Below, piece after piece: positions 1-7,293 of a DNA stretch of 35,660 nt (position 1 is the stretch's first letter; every line of letters begins with the position of its first letter). The notes beneath the pieces were generated by a model, which saw nothing but the letters and a program-made list of their open reading frames with translations, had not been told where the DNA came from and did not search any database. This DNA comes from an uncultured Oscillospiraceae bacterium (GTDB taxonomy: Bacteria; Bacillota; Clostridia; Oscillospirales; Oscillospiraceae): NCBI GenBank assembly GCA_934565615.1, contig CAKTIH010000005.1, positions 1 to 35,660 on the forward strand. The letters are read 5' to 3'. The position numbers and the translations under genes are program-made.

Positions 1-947
1 ACCAGACGGGAGGTCTTGGGCAGGAAGGGATGCTGGGCCAGCATATTCTCGAAGAAGGAGCCGGGATGGCTCTCCAGGATCTCATAGCTGTCAAAGCCGC
101 CGATCTTCATGACCTTATCGGTCAGGGCCTCGGCCATGATGTACATCTCGCCGTTGGGAGCCTTGACGATGGCATACTGCTCATCCGGGTGCAGAGCGAT
201 GGCGAGGTTGCCGGGGAGGGTCCAGATAGTCGTAGTCCAGATAACGAAGAAGAGCTTGCTCTTATCGATGTTCGCAAGCTTGCCGTGATCGTCGTTCATC
301 GGGAACTTGACATAGACAGTGGTGCAGGGATCGTCCTGATACTCGATCTCAGCCTCGGCGAGAGCGGTCTCGTCCTTGGCGCACCAGTAGACGGGCTTGA
401 GCCCCTTATAGATGTGGCCGTTGCGGTACATCTTGCCGAACACGCGGACCTCATCGGCCTCGAAGCCCTTGTTCATGGTCTTATAGGGGTGCTCCCAGTC
501 GCCGACGACGCCGAGACGCTTGAAGCCTTCCATCTGGAGGCCGATGTACTTTTCGGCATAGTCATGGCAGGCGGAGCGGAAGTCCGCGACGCTCATGGCC
601 TTGTGGTTGAGCTTCTGCTCCTTGATGATGGCAGACTCGATAGGCATGCCGTGGTTATCCCAGCCGGGGATATAGGGTGTATAGTAGCCGCGCATGGCGT
701 AGGAGCGGACGATAAAGTCCTTGAGTGCCTTATTGAGCGCGTGGCCCATATGGATCTTGCCGTTGGAGAACGGAGGGCCGTCATGCAGGGAAAAGCGCGG
801 ATGGCCTTCGTTCTTCTTGAGCATCTCATTATAAATATCCTGCTCCTCCCAGCGCTTGAGCATCTCGGGCTCGCGCTTGGGCAGGCCCGCGCGCATGGGG
901 AAATCGGTCTTTGGCAGATTAAGGGTGGCGTTAAAATCCTGTGACAT
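1..947 (-). CDS. ileS: Isoleucyl-tRNA synthetase, N-terminal part (cut by window edge)
   Basis: Cytoplasmic class I aminoacyl-tRNA synthetase that charges tRNA-Ile. The reading frame is open to the left edge, so about 315 residues of a protein normally near 900-1050 are present. The N-terminus reads MSQDFNATLNLPKTDFPMRA, and the ATP-binding HIGH-type signature is HMGH at residues 66-69 in the context GPPFSNGKIHMGHA. Part of the editing (CP1) region follows; the KMSKS loop lies outside the window. The start is ATG at 945-947, with AGGAGA about 10 nt upstream. It follows divIVA by 92 nt, as in Bacillus subtilis, where divIVA is next to ileS. No T-box leader core is visible in the gap. The identification is secure from the sequence; only the missing C-terminus is unknown. 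Confidence 0.97.
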   Translation of the reverse strand, partial: MSQDFNATLNLPKTDFPMRAGLPKREPEMLKRWEEQDIYNEMLKKNEGHPRFSLHDGPPFSNGKIHMGHALNKALKDFIVRSYAMRGYYTPYIPGWDNHGMPIESAIIKEQKLNHKAMSVADFRSACHDYAEKYIGLQMEGFKRLGVVGDWEHPYKTMNKGFEADEVRVFGKMYRNGHIYKGLKPVYWCAKDETALAEAEIEYQDDPCTTVYVKFPMNDDHGKLANIDKSKLFFVIWTTTIWTLPGNLAIALHPDEQYAIVKAPNGEMYIMAEALTDKVMKIGGFDSYEILESHPGSFFENMLAQHPFLPKTSRL

Positions 948-992
948 AGCTGTATAGTCTCCTGTCTATCTTCTTTATATTAGAAAGTCTAA

Positions 993-1020
993 GGGGGCGC
1001 GCGCAGTCGCGCTCGCCCCG
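993..1020 (-). other. GC-rich hairpin between divIVA and ileS
   Basis: An inverted repeat pairs 994-999 with 1014-1019 (GGGGCG/CGCCCC). It continues with four more G-C pairs after one mismatch, around a 4-nt loop. On the minus strand the stem is followed by CTTAGACTTTC rather than a clear U-run. It could therefore be a weak attenuator or processing site limiting readthrough from divIVA into ileS, rather than a strong terminator. No antiterminator or T-box motif is apparent. Confidence 0.35.
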
Positions 1021-1039
1021 CTGGAAAAGTCGGAAAAGA

Positions 1040-1696
1040 TCAAAGGGAGAAAGGCTGCGTGCTGTCGAGCTTGCGCTGGCGGGCAGGAGCCGTGGGGGCA
1101 GCGGGAGCTGCGGGGGCCTTCTTTACCGGGGGGATGTCTATCTGTATTGACGGATCGGCCGCCTGTATTCGCGAGGCGCTGTTCTCAATGCTGCGCACGG
1201 TATCGTCCACCGAAACGGCAGGCTTCGCCTCCGCCGCCTGTGGCAGAATGCCGTTTGCGACGGTCTCGATATTCTTGAGCTGGGTATTGCATATCGCGCG
1301 GGCAGCGTCGATGAACTTCGCGGTCGCGGCCTTCGCGGTCTCAAGGCGCTTCTCTTCAAAAGCGGTCTGCTCCTGGATGCCGCCGACGGCGAGCTTGACC
1401 TGCTTTTCGGCATCGGCGATCATGGCGGCGGCGCGGGTACGGGCGTCAGCCTCGATCTGCACGGCGAGCTTCTGCGCGGAGACAACTGCCATGTTCAGCG
1501 CTTCCTCATTGGCGCGGTATTCCTCTATCTTATCGACAAGGACCTTCATCTTGCTCTTGAGGACGGAGTTTTCCTTCTGCGCGGCCGTAATATCATCGGC
1601 GATCTCCTCAAGGAAATTATCAACGGAGGCCATGTCATAGCCGCCTATGCGGGATTTCTCAAAAGTTTTTTCACGGATATCCTGTGCAGTGATCAT
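1040..1696 (-). CDS. divIVA: DivIVA family cell pole/septum protein
   Basis: A coiled-coil scaffold of the inner membrane face that recognises negative curvature at poles and septa. The protein is 218 residues. The N-terminal lipid-binding domain (about residues 1-35) contains the conserved GYD followed by VDNFLEEI. It is followed by an Ala/Glu/Lys-rich heptad region (about 36-150) expected to form the parallel coiled coil, and a Pro/Ala-rich C-terminus. An Ile precedes GGYD where B. subtilis DivIVA has the membrane-inserting Phe. The start is ATG at 1694-1696. A GTG 12 nt upstream is in frame but lies inside the AGGTGG ribosome-binding site, so it is rejected. It lies 33 nt after sepF in the YggS-SepF-DivIVA-IleS order typical of Firmicutes. 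Confidence 0.93.
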   Translation of the reverse strand: MITAQDIREKTFEKSRIGGYDMASVDNFLEEIADDITAAQKENSVLKSKMKVLVDKIEEYRANEEALNMAVVSAQKLAVQIEADARTRAAAMIADAEKQVKLAVGGIQEQTAFEEKRLETAKAATAKFIDAARAICNTQLKNIETVANGILPQAAEAKPAVSVDDTVRSIENSASRIQAADPSIQIDIPPVKKAPAAPAAPTAPARQRKLDSTQPFSL

Positions 1697-1729
1697 ATTC
1701 TTATCCACCTTTCATCCATTCTGTGTTTA

Positions 1730-2329
1730 TCAGAAGTAGTGCCCCGCGCTCTCGCTCTGGTCGTTCTGCGTGCCAAGAATGTCAACATTCGGCGGGGTGA
1801 TAAAATAGGTCTTTGCCGAGACCGGGGTAATCTTGCCTTGCAGGGCATAGGCAATGCCGGAAAGAAAGTCCAGCAATCTGCGCGCCATATCTCCCTGCAC
1901 GCCCTCCAAGGTCATAACGACCGTCAGGTTCTGATTGAGGTAATTGACCAGCTCGCCGGCTTCATCGAAGCTCTTGGGGCTGAACAGGATGACCGAGGTA
2001 TCCTTGCCGCCGAAGTTCACGGTGCGCTCCCTCGGCGCCGTCCTCGGGCGGGCGGCCTTCTTTATGCCGAGATTGCCGAATATCCCTCCGCCGCCGGCGG
2101 GCGCGTCCTGCGATGCGGGCTTCTGCGTCGGGTCCTCGGCGGGAAGCGGCGTCTCATCCGCAAAGGAGCTTTCAAAAAACTTCTGCGCCTGACTCACCGA
2201 CGGTTTCGACGCGGGCGCTTCGGGCTTTGCCTTTGGCTGGGGCTTAAAGCTCGGGTCGGCACCCTCGAAGAAATCCCCATCATCGTCATACGGCTGGGTG
2301 AGTTCTTTTAACTTATCCATGAAACTCAT
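1730..2329 (-). CDS. sepF: Cell division protein SepF
   Basis: A membrane-associated FtsZ-binding protein that tethers and aligns FtsZ filaments at the septum. The protein is 199 residues. The N-terminal amphipathic segment MSFMDKLKELT is the probable membrane anchor. A long low-complexity linker rich in Pro, Ala, Lys and Gly spans about residues 20-100. The conserved SepF domain spans about 103-190 and includes the stretch LTVVMTLEGVQGDMARRLLD and the strand ITPVSAKTYFITPPNV. The start ATG at 2327-2329 is preceded by GGAGG with a 6-nt spacer. It sits between yggS and divIVA. The genes ylmG (yggT) and ylmH (S4 domain), which lie between sepF and divIVA in B. subtilis, are absent: only 33 nt separate the two here. 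The linker is long for the family. Confidence 0.95.
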   Translation of the reverse strand: MSFMDKLKELTQPYDDDGDFFEGADPSFKPQPKAKPEAPASKPSVSQAQKFFESSFADETPLPAEDPTQKPASQDAPAGGGGIFGNLGIKKAARPRTAPRERTVNFGGKDTSVILFSPKSFDEAGELVNYLNQNLTVVMTLEGVQGDMARRLLDFLSGIAYALQGKITPVSAKTYFITPPNVDILGTQNDQSESAGHYF

Positions 2330-2368
2330 GGCAATCCTCCAATGAACAAATGCTCGGGCGAACTTGGG

Positions 2369-3076
2369 TCACGCCTTTTTCTCCGGGTACTGGCGCTTGC
2401 CGAAGATGGCAGTGCCGAGCCGGATCATGTTCGCTCCGCAGGAAATGGCGGCCTGATAATCGCCGCTCATGCCCATAGACATAAAGTCCATAACTACATT
2501 ATCGTATTTTTTTGCGCCATTGTCAATAAAAAGCTGCTGCACAAGATTAAAATACGGTAAATTTTCGTCCGGGAAACGGCAAATCGGGGGTATTGCCATG
2601 AGTCCGCGCACCCTCAGGCCGGGAAAATCGCCCGCTTTTTCGAGCAGCTCCGGTAAATTTTCGGGCGCGACGCCGGATTTCGACGCCTCCCCGGCGACGT
2701 TTATCTCCAGCAGGACATCCTGCACGATGCCCTTTTTCTCCGCCTCGCGGCTTATCGCGCTCATAAGCTCAACGCTGTCAACGCTGTGGATGAGCTGCGC
2801 GACGCCGACGAGCTGCTTCACCTTATTGCGCTGGAGATGGCCGATGAAGTGAAGCTGCGCGCCCTCATAAGCGCCGGCGGCGTTTTTCTCCAGCAGCTCC
2901 TGAACGCGGTTTTCGCCGCAGGCCGTGAGCCCTGCGGCTATCGCCTCGCGCACGCGGGCGGCGTCGTTCATCTTGGTTGCGCCGATGAGCAGGATATCCC
3001 GCTCGTCCCGCCCGGCTTTTTGCGCCGCGCGCGCTATATTTTCTCTCACCTGAATGAGATTTTCCGCTATCGTCAT
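2369..3076 (-). CDS. yggS: YggS/YlmE family pyridoxal phosphate homeostasis protein
   Basis: A small cytoplasmic PLP-binding protein of the alanine racemase N-terminal (fold type III) family (PLPBP), involved in vitamin B6 and amino-acid homeostasis; no defined enzymatic reaction is established. The 235 residues match the family length. The PLP lysine is expected to be K35 in the motif LLIGATKMN. Further family signatures are GENRVQE, LHFIGHLQRNK (usually FIGxLQxNK), the segment SVDSVE, and near the C-terminus MSMGMSGDYQAAI, which contributes phosphate binding. The start codon overlaps the upstream adaptor gene's stop by 4 nt (ATGA), indicating translational coupling. It corresponds to ylmE of the B. 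subtilis division cluster. Confidence 0.95.
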   Translation of the reverse strand: MTIAENLIQVRENIARAAQKAGRDERDILLIGATKMNDAARVREAIAAGLTACGENRVQELLEKNAAGAYEGAQLHFIGHLQRNKVKQLVGVAQLIHSVDSVELMSAISREAEKKGIVQDVLLEINVAGEASKSGVAPENLPELLEKAGDFPGLRVRGLMAIPPICRFPDENLPYFNLVQQLFIDNGAKKYDNVVMDFMSMGMSGDYQAAISCGANMIRLGTAIFGKRQYPEKKA

Positions 3077-3948
3077 TGTGTCAGCACCTTTCCCTCATAT
3101 ATGTCTTTTCCGGAAAGAATGACCCGTTCGCCCTCTTTGAGGGCGTCGCCGCTGCCGTTGGGGTCGGCAAGGCAGCAGTCCTTATCGCTGTATATAAGCT
3201 CCGCTCCGCGCCGCTCGACGACGCCCGCGCAGAGGACATAGACATAATCCGTACCGTCCGCATCATGCCGGACGGCCTGTGCGGGCAGCTTCAGCCCGCG
3301 ATGCTCCGAAAACACAAGCTCGGCCTTCGTTTTCCTCAGGCTCAGATAATCCGCCCCTCCCTCGGTCAGACGCAGCAGGATGAACCGGCGCCCGCCCTCA
3401 TCGCTGACGTTTACGGTGCAGGCGACCACGGCCGTATCAAAGCCGTCGAAATGCACACGGCACTCCCCGGGGCCGATGCTCTCCCCCGCCGTATCGGCGT
3501 AGGCGGCATAGTACCAGTCAAAGCCGGAGACGAGCCTCCCGCCGCTGTGCCTGCTCTCCGCGGGTGAGGCCGCAAGGAGCATGTCCAAAGCCGCGGCGTC
3601 AATTCCCTCCGGCGTCTCGGGTGTGAGTGTCTCGAAGCCGTCGGTCCTATCAAAGAACACGCAGCTATGCCCGGTGAGCTCCTTTGTTCCGTCCGGGAGG
3701 GCTATGGCCGTCCCCGCCGGGAGACGAAGCCCGTCCTCCGCGGCAGGGCTTAGCTCCGCACCGCGCGGCAGTACGCGCTCCCGGCGCAGGACTATCCCTT
3801 CAAGCTCCGCGCTCTCCGTCACGGTGACGGCGCTGACGGTCATAAGCTCTACGCCGTCCGCGCTGCCGCGGAGCGCGGCCCCGGCATAGGCGCAGACGGC
3901 AAGGAACAGCAGCGACGAGAGCGCCGAAAACACCCGGGACGACGTCAC
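3073..3948 (-). CDS. HlyD-like membrane-anchored adaptor protein
   Basis: A predicted membrane-anchored extracytoplasmic protein of 291 residues. One N-terminal hydrophobic segment (about residues 8-27) is followed by an exported region resembling the HlyD/membrane-fusion-protein domains that accompany YggS and SepF genes in Clostridia. A first beta-rich part has the form SAELEGIVLRRERVLP. A C-terminal portion, LKLPAQAVRHDADGTDYVYV, resembles the beta-barrel of adaptor proteins. No partner ABC transporter or RND pump is encoded nearby. The start is taken as GTG at 3946-3948, three nt after the hfq stop; it keeps the membrane segment intact, but no strong ribosome-binding site is visible. Association with cell division is inferred only from the operon. 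The family assignment is moderate because overall similarity to classical HlyD is loose. Confidence 0.75.
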   Translation of the reverse strand: MTSSRVFSALSSLLFLAVCAYAGAALRGSADGVELMTVSAVTVTESAELEGIVLRRERVLPRGAELSPAAEDGLRLPAGTAIALPDGTKELTGHSCVFFDRTDGFETLTPETPEGIDAAALDMLLAASPAESRHSGGRLVSGFDWYYAAYADTAGESIGPGECRVHFDGFDTAVVACTVNVSDEGGRRFILLRLTEGGADYLSLRKTKAELVFSEHRGLKLPAQAVRHDADGTDYVYVLCAGVVERRGAELIYSDKDCCLADPNGSGDALKEGERVILSGKDIYEGKVLTQ

Positions 3949-3951
3949 CGC

Positions 3952-4182
3952 TTATGTATCGCAGCTGTCAAGCTCGACCGGCTTTGAGGGAACGATGGTA
4001 GATATGGCATGCTTATAAATAAGCTGCTGCTTTCCGTCCGAGTCGAGCACGACCGTGAAGCCGTCAAAGCCGCGGACTATCCCATGAAGCTGGAAGCCGT
4101 TCATGAGGAACATCGTTACCATAAGCTTGTCTTTTCTGACCTGATTGAGGAAGCTATCCTGGAGATTCTGCGTTTTCTGCAT
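3952..4182 (-). CDS. hfq: RNA chaperone Hfq
   Basis: A hexameric Sm-like RNA chaperone that binds small RNAs and mRNAs. The 76-residue protein has the Sm1 region (VTMFLMNGFQLHGIVRGFD, then FTVVLDSDGKQQLIYKHA) and the Sm2 signature AISTIVPSKPV, normally YKHAISTI.P in Hfq. NLQDSFLNQVRKDK forms the N-terminal helix. An in-frame TTG at 4189-4191 would add three residues but abuts AAGGAG with no spacer; ATG at 4180-4182 has a 9-nt spacer and is chosen. The order mutL-miaA-hfq is the same as in Escherichia coli. The leader contains a G+C hairpin and an A/G-rich tract that could be a target of Hfq itself, described separately. The C-terminal tail is very short, as usual in Gram-positive Hfq. Confidence 0.96.
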   Translation of the reverse strand: MQKTQNLQDSFLNQVRKDKLMVTMFLMNGFQLHGIVRGFDGFTVVLDSDGKQQLIYKHAISTIVPSKPVELDSCDT

Positions 4183-4191
4183 TTCAGCCAA

Positions 4192-4224
4192 CTCCTTTTT
4201 CTCGGGGCGGTCATGCGCCGCCCC
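4192..4224 (-). promoter_or_regulatory. hfq leader: hairpin plus A/G-rich ribosome-binding site
   Basis: Between the miaA stop and hfq, GGGGCGG at 4204-4210 pairs with CCGCCCC at 4218-4224 around a 7-nt loop. On the mRNA this hairpin is followed directly by the purine tract GAGAAAAAGGAG (4203 down to 4192), which includes the Shine-Dalgarno sequence. Gram-positive Hfq distal faces prefer alternating A/purine tracts, and E. coli Hfq represses its own mRNA from the leader. The layout suggests similar autoregulation, but that part is inference. Confidence 0.45.
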
Positions 4225-4227
4225 CTG

Positions 4228-5208
4228 TTATAATGTGTCGTATCCGTCATCCGGATGCCCGGCATTATGATACACGCGGGAGTGTAAAAACTCTGTCGAA
4301 GCGTGGCGGGCTTTTTCCATATCCGGGACTTTATCCCAGACGATGCGCAGCGCCCCCTGCCACCTGCCGAACCATGTGAGCTGGCGCTTGGCGTAGCGGC
4401 GGCTGCTCTGCTTGATGAGATCAAAGGCCTCGCGCTCGGTCGTTTTCCCTTCGAGAAAGGCGGCGATCTCCTTATAGCCGATGGCCTGCATCGCAGTACA
4501 CTTTGGCGAGAGCCCGGAGGCGAGAAGCGCTCTGACTTCATCAACAAGCCCCGCCTGCTCCATCGCGTCGACACGCGCGCCGATGCGCGCATAGAGGTCG
4601 GCGCGGTCAGAGTAATTGAGGACGATCCTCGCCGCGTCATAGCGCTTGGGGCGCGCGGCGGTGATGCGGTCATGCTCGGTAATGGTAGTGCCGGTGAGCA
4701 GATATATCTCTATCGCGCGCACGATCCGCCGCTTGTCGCCGGGGTGGAGCTTTGCGGCGCGCTCGGGGTCGAACTGCGCAAGACGTACGAGCATCGCGTC
4801 TCCGCCGAAGCTGTCATATTCCGCGCCAAGCTTATCGCGCAGGGCGTTATCGGATGTGTTATCGGCAAAATCGAGCCCGGAGATGAGAGAGTCTATATAC
4901 AGCCCCGTGCCGCCGACGACTATCGGCAGCCTGCCGCGGGCGATGATATCATCGCAGCAGCGCGAGGCTTCCTCGACGTAGCGCGCGACAGACCAGCTCT
5001 CGTCCGGTTCGGCAACATCGAGCATGTGGTGAACGGCGGCGGCGCGCTCCTCGGCTGTCGCCTTGGCGGTGCCGATGTCCATGCGGCGGTATATCTGCAT
5101 GGAGTCCGCCGAGACGATCTCTCCGTCAAGCGCCTGCGCGAGCTCTATGCCGAGGCGTGTTTTGCCGGAGGCCGTGGGGCCTGCGACAACGACGATCCTG
5201 TTATCCAT
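4228..5208 (-). CDS. miaA: tRNA dimethylallyltransferase MiaA
   Basis: Transfers a dimethylallyl group to N6 of A37 in tRNAs reading UNN codons, giving i6A, the substrate of MiaB, whose gene lies nearby. The protein is 326 residues, normal for the family. The P-loop GPTASGKTRLG is at residues 10-20. The substrate-binding motif SADSMQIYRRMDIGTAK follows at about 34-50. The segments VVGGTGLYIDSL, RRIVRAIEIY and MQAIGYKEI are all typical. The C-terminal part RRYAKRQLTWFG is the tRNA-binding RxxAKRQxTWFR signature. It begins 6 nt after the mutL stop with no strong ribosome-binding site of its own, so translational coupling to mutL is likely. hfq follows 45 nt downstream. Confidence 0.97.
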   Translation of the reverse strand: MDNRIVVVAGPTASGKTRLGIELAQALDGEIVSADSMQIYRRMDIGTAKATAEERAAAVHHMLDVAEPDESWSVARYVEEASRCCDDIIARGRLPIVVGGTGLYIDSLISGLDFADNTSDNALRDKLGAEYDSFGGDAMLVRLAQFDPERAAKLHPGDKRRIVRAIEIYLLTGTTITEHDRITAARPKRYDAARIVLNYSDRADLYARIGARVDAMEQAGLVDEVRALLASGLSPKCTAMQAIGYKEIAAFLEGKTTEREAFDLIKQSSRRYAKRQLTWFGRWQGALRIVWDKVPDMEKARHASTEFLHSRVYHNAGHPDDGYDTL

Positions 5209-5214
5209 AGGCCG

Positions 5215-7173
5215 TCACACTATGCGCTTGAAGAGCTTGTCAAGGTCGCGCCGCGTCACGGTGACGGATATCGGCCGGCCATGCGGACAGTATTTTATCC
5301 GCCCGGAGAGAACAGCGTCCACAAGCGTTTCAAGCTCCTTCACGTCGGTATCCCACCCGGCCTTGATAGCGGCCTTGCAGGCGACGGTGTGGAGGATCTC
5401 ATCGCGCGCGGAATCGGGGTCGGGAGCCTTGCCGCCGTGCAGCTTTTCGCATATCTCCTCGACGGCGGCGGCAGCGTCCGACGCGGATATCCCGGCAGGG
5501 ACGGCGCGGATGGCGTAATCCCGCTCGCCGAAGGGCTCTATCTCAAAGCCGAACTCCGAGAGCAGCTCCCCGTTTTCCTCAAGGACGCGGCAGTCCTCGT
5601 CCGTTAAATGGAGCGTCACGCTCTCGAGCAGGGTCTGCGACATATTGCGCGTGCCGCGCTGTTTCAGGCGGTCAAAGTTCATCCGCTCGTGCGCGGCGTG
5701 CTTGTCTATGAGCACAAGCTCCGAGCCGACTTCGACAATGATATAGGTCTTGAGAGCTTCACCCACTATCTTGTGGTCGGGGATCGGCTGACTTTCAACA
5801 TTTTGAACAGGTTTTTCCACAGCTTTGACCATGCTGTGGGCAGTTTCTTTAGGGATTTCAGTCGTTTCCGGTCGAATTTCGGTGGCCGGGCGGCTATTCG
5901 GCATGTCGAGCCGGGTCTGGTAGGGTATCTCATACGCGCCGAGTGACGGCGCGGGGGCAGTTTCAACAGGCTTGGGCACCGGTTTTGGCGTGTCCTTCAC
6001 GGTATAGCCCTGCGCGCGGAACTGCTCGGAGCTCATGCTGCGGTAGAAATCCGCCTTCGGCGCGGGCGCGGCAGTCTGTGACTGCGGCGGCGCGAAGGCC
6101 GCGCGCACGGGCGCGGGGATCGCCGCGGGGGACGGAGACTTCTTCTGCGCGGGCGGCTCGGCGGGGGCTTTTATCCTGTCCTCCCCCGTCAGGGCGGCGA
6201 GGGCGGCATGGTACACGACCTCGAACACGCGCTTTTCCTGTGAGAACTTGACCTCGGTCTTTGCCGGGTGGACGTTCACATCGACCCCGGCGCAGCTGAG
6301 CTCAAGGTACATGACGCAGGCGGGGTAGCGCCCGGTCAAAAGGCTGTTTTTATACGCCTGTTCGACTGCGGCCTGGAGCAGCGCCGAGCGGATATAACGG
6401 CCGTTGCAGTAAAAATACTGCGCGCTGCGGTTGCCGCGGCACGCGGCGGGAGACGAGATGAAGCCGTGGACGCGCAGCTCCCCGTCCTCGCAGGAGCAGG
6501 GCAGCATGTCCTTTGCGATATCGCGCCCGAGCAGGGAATACACCGCGGACTCGGCGCGCCCGTCGCCGGGGGAGAAAAATTCCTCCTTCCCGTCGCGGAT
6601 GAAGCGGACGGATATTTCGGGCCGGCCGAGGGCGCAGCGCAGCGCCGTCTGCGCACAGGCGGAGGCCTCGCTGCGGTCGGATTTCAGAAATTTGAGCCGC
6701 GCGGGGGTGTTATAGAACAGTCCCTTGACGGCCATGACCGTGCCCTCCGGACAGCCGGCAGGACCCATATCTTGAATGTCCCCGGCGGTCAGGGTGACGA
6801 AGGTGCCCTCATCGTCGCCGCGGCGGCGGGTGGTGAGCTCCACCTCGGACACGGCGGATATCGCCGCCAGAGCCTCGCCGCGAAAGCCCATCGTGCCGAT
6901 GGCTTCAAGCCCGTGCTCGTCATGGAGCTTCGAGGTGGCGTGGCGCAGGAAAGCAACGCCCGCGTCCTCGGGCGCCATGCCGCAGCCATCGTCCGTAACG
7001 CGGATGAACGGTGCGCCGCCGCCCTTTATTTCGACGGTGACAGACTTCGCCCCGGCGTCAAAGGAGTTTTCCATCAGCTCCTTGATGACGGAGGCGGGAC
7101 GCTCGACGACCTCGCCCGCGGCGATCATATCGGCAACGTGTGGGGAGAGTATATTTATAACGGCCATGAACAT
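5215..7173 (-). CDS. mutL: DNA mismatch repair protein MutL
   Basis: A GHKL ATPase and mismatch-provoked nicking endonuclease that acts after MutS. It has 652 residues. The N-terminal ATPase has the motifs ENSFDAGA (about 36-43), DDGCGM, HATSKL and GFRGEALAAISAV. VNVHPAKTEVKF marks the end of the transducer domain (about 308-320). A Pro/Ala-rich linker follows (about 340-460), then a C-terminal dimerisation/nuclease domain. That domain carries DKHAAHERMNFD, corresponding to DQHA(x2)E(x4)E with the last Glu replaced by Asp, then ACKAAIKAG, CPHGRP and the terminal FKRIV. These are signs of an endonuclease-type MutL. The start could be ATG at 7171-7173 or ATG at 7165-7167; GAGG lies 4 or 10 nt upstream respectively. 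It is divergent from miaB-mutS. Confidence 0.97.
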   Translation of the reverse strand: MFMAVINILSPHVADMIAAGEVVERPASVIKELMENSFDAGAKSVTVEIKGGGAPFIRVTDDGCGMAPEDAGVAFLRHATSKLHDEHGLEAIGTMGFRGEALAAISAVSEVELTTRRRGDDEGTFVTLTAGDIQDMGPAGCPEGTVMAVKGLFYNTPARLKFLKSDRSEASACAQTALRCALGRPEISVRFIRDGKEEFFSPGDGRAESAVYSLLGRDIAKDMLPCSCEDGELRVHGFISSPAACRGNRSAQYFYCNGRYIRSALLQAAVEQAYKNSLLTGRYPACVMYLELSCAGVDVNVHPAKTEVKFSQEKRVFEVVYHAALAALTGEDRIKAPAEPPAQKKSPSPAAIPAPVRAAFAPPQSQTAAPAPKADFYRSMSSEQFRAQGYTVKDTPKPVPKPVETAPAPSLGAYEIPYQTRLDMPNSRPATEIRPETTEIPKETAHSMVKAVEKPVQNVESQPIPDHKIVGEALKTYIIVEVGSELVLIDKHAAHERMNFDRLKQRGTRNMSQTLLESVTLHLTDEDCRVLEENGELLSEFGFEIEPFGERDYAIRAVPAGISASDAAAAVEEICEKLHGGKAPDPDSARDEILHTVACKAAIKAGWDTDVKELETLVDAVLSGRIKYCPHGRPISVTVTRRDLDKLFKRIV

Positions 7174-7208
7174 TTAACCTCGTGAGTCTATCTTTTAATT
7201 AGTGGACT

Positions 7209-7237
7209 ATTATACATTATTTCAGTTGAAAGTTCCA
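7209..7237 (-). promoter_or_regulatory. Probable SigA promoter for mutL operon
   Basis: On the minus strand a perfect TATAAT (-10) occupies 7214-7209. At a 17-nt distance lies TGGAAC (7237-7232), a poor -35 match. Transcription would begin near 7202 and give a leader of about 30 nt to mutL. It overlaps the miaB promoter on the other strand. Confidence 0.55.
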
Positions 7238-7255
7238 CTCCTTTTATGTTAAAAT
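7226..7255 (+). promoter_or_regulatory. Probable SigA promoter for miaB-mutS operon
   Basis: TTGAAA at 7226-7231 is followed after 18 nt by TAAAAT at 7250-7255, each five of six matches to consensus. The expected start site near 7262 leaves a leader of about 32 nt with CAGGAG before the miaB ATG. Confidence 0.65.
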
Positions 7256-7293
7256 TAAATGCTATTCAGATTTGGATCTACAGGAGACTAACA

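Noticed and set aside
4303..5607. Long open frame on the plus strand, 434 codons
   Set aside because: It lies antisense to miaA and mutL, both with complete family motifs. GC-rich coding DNA leaves such open frames; no ribosome-binding site or recognisable protein.
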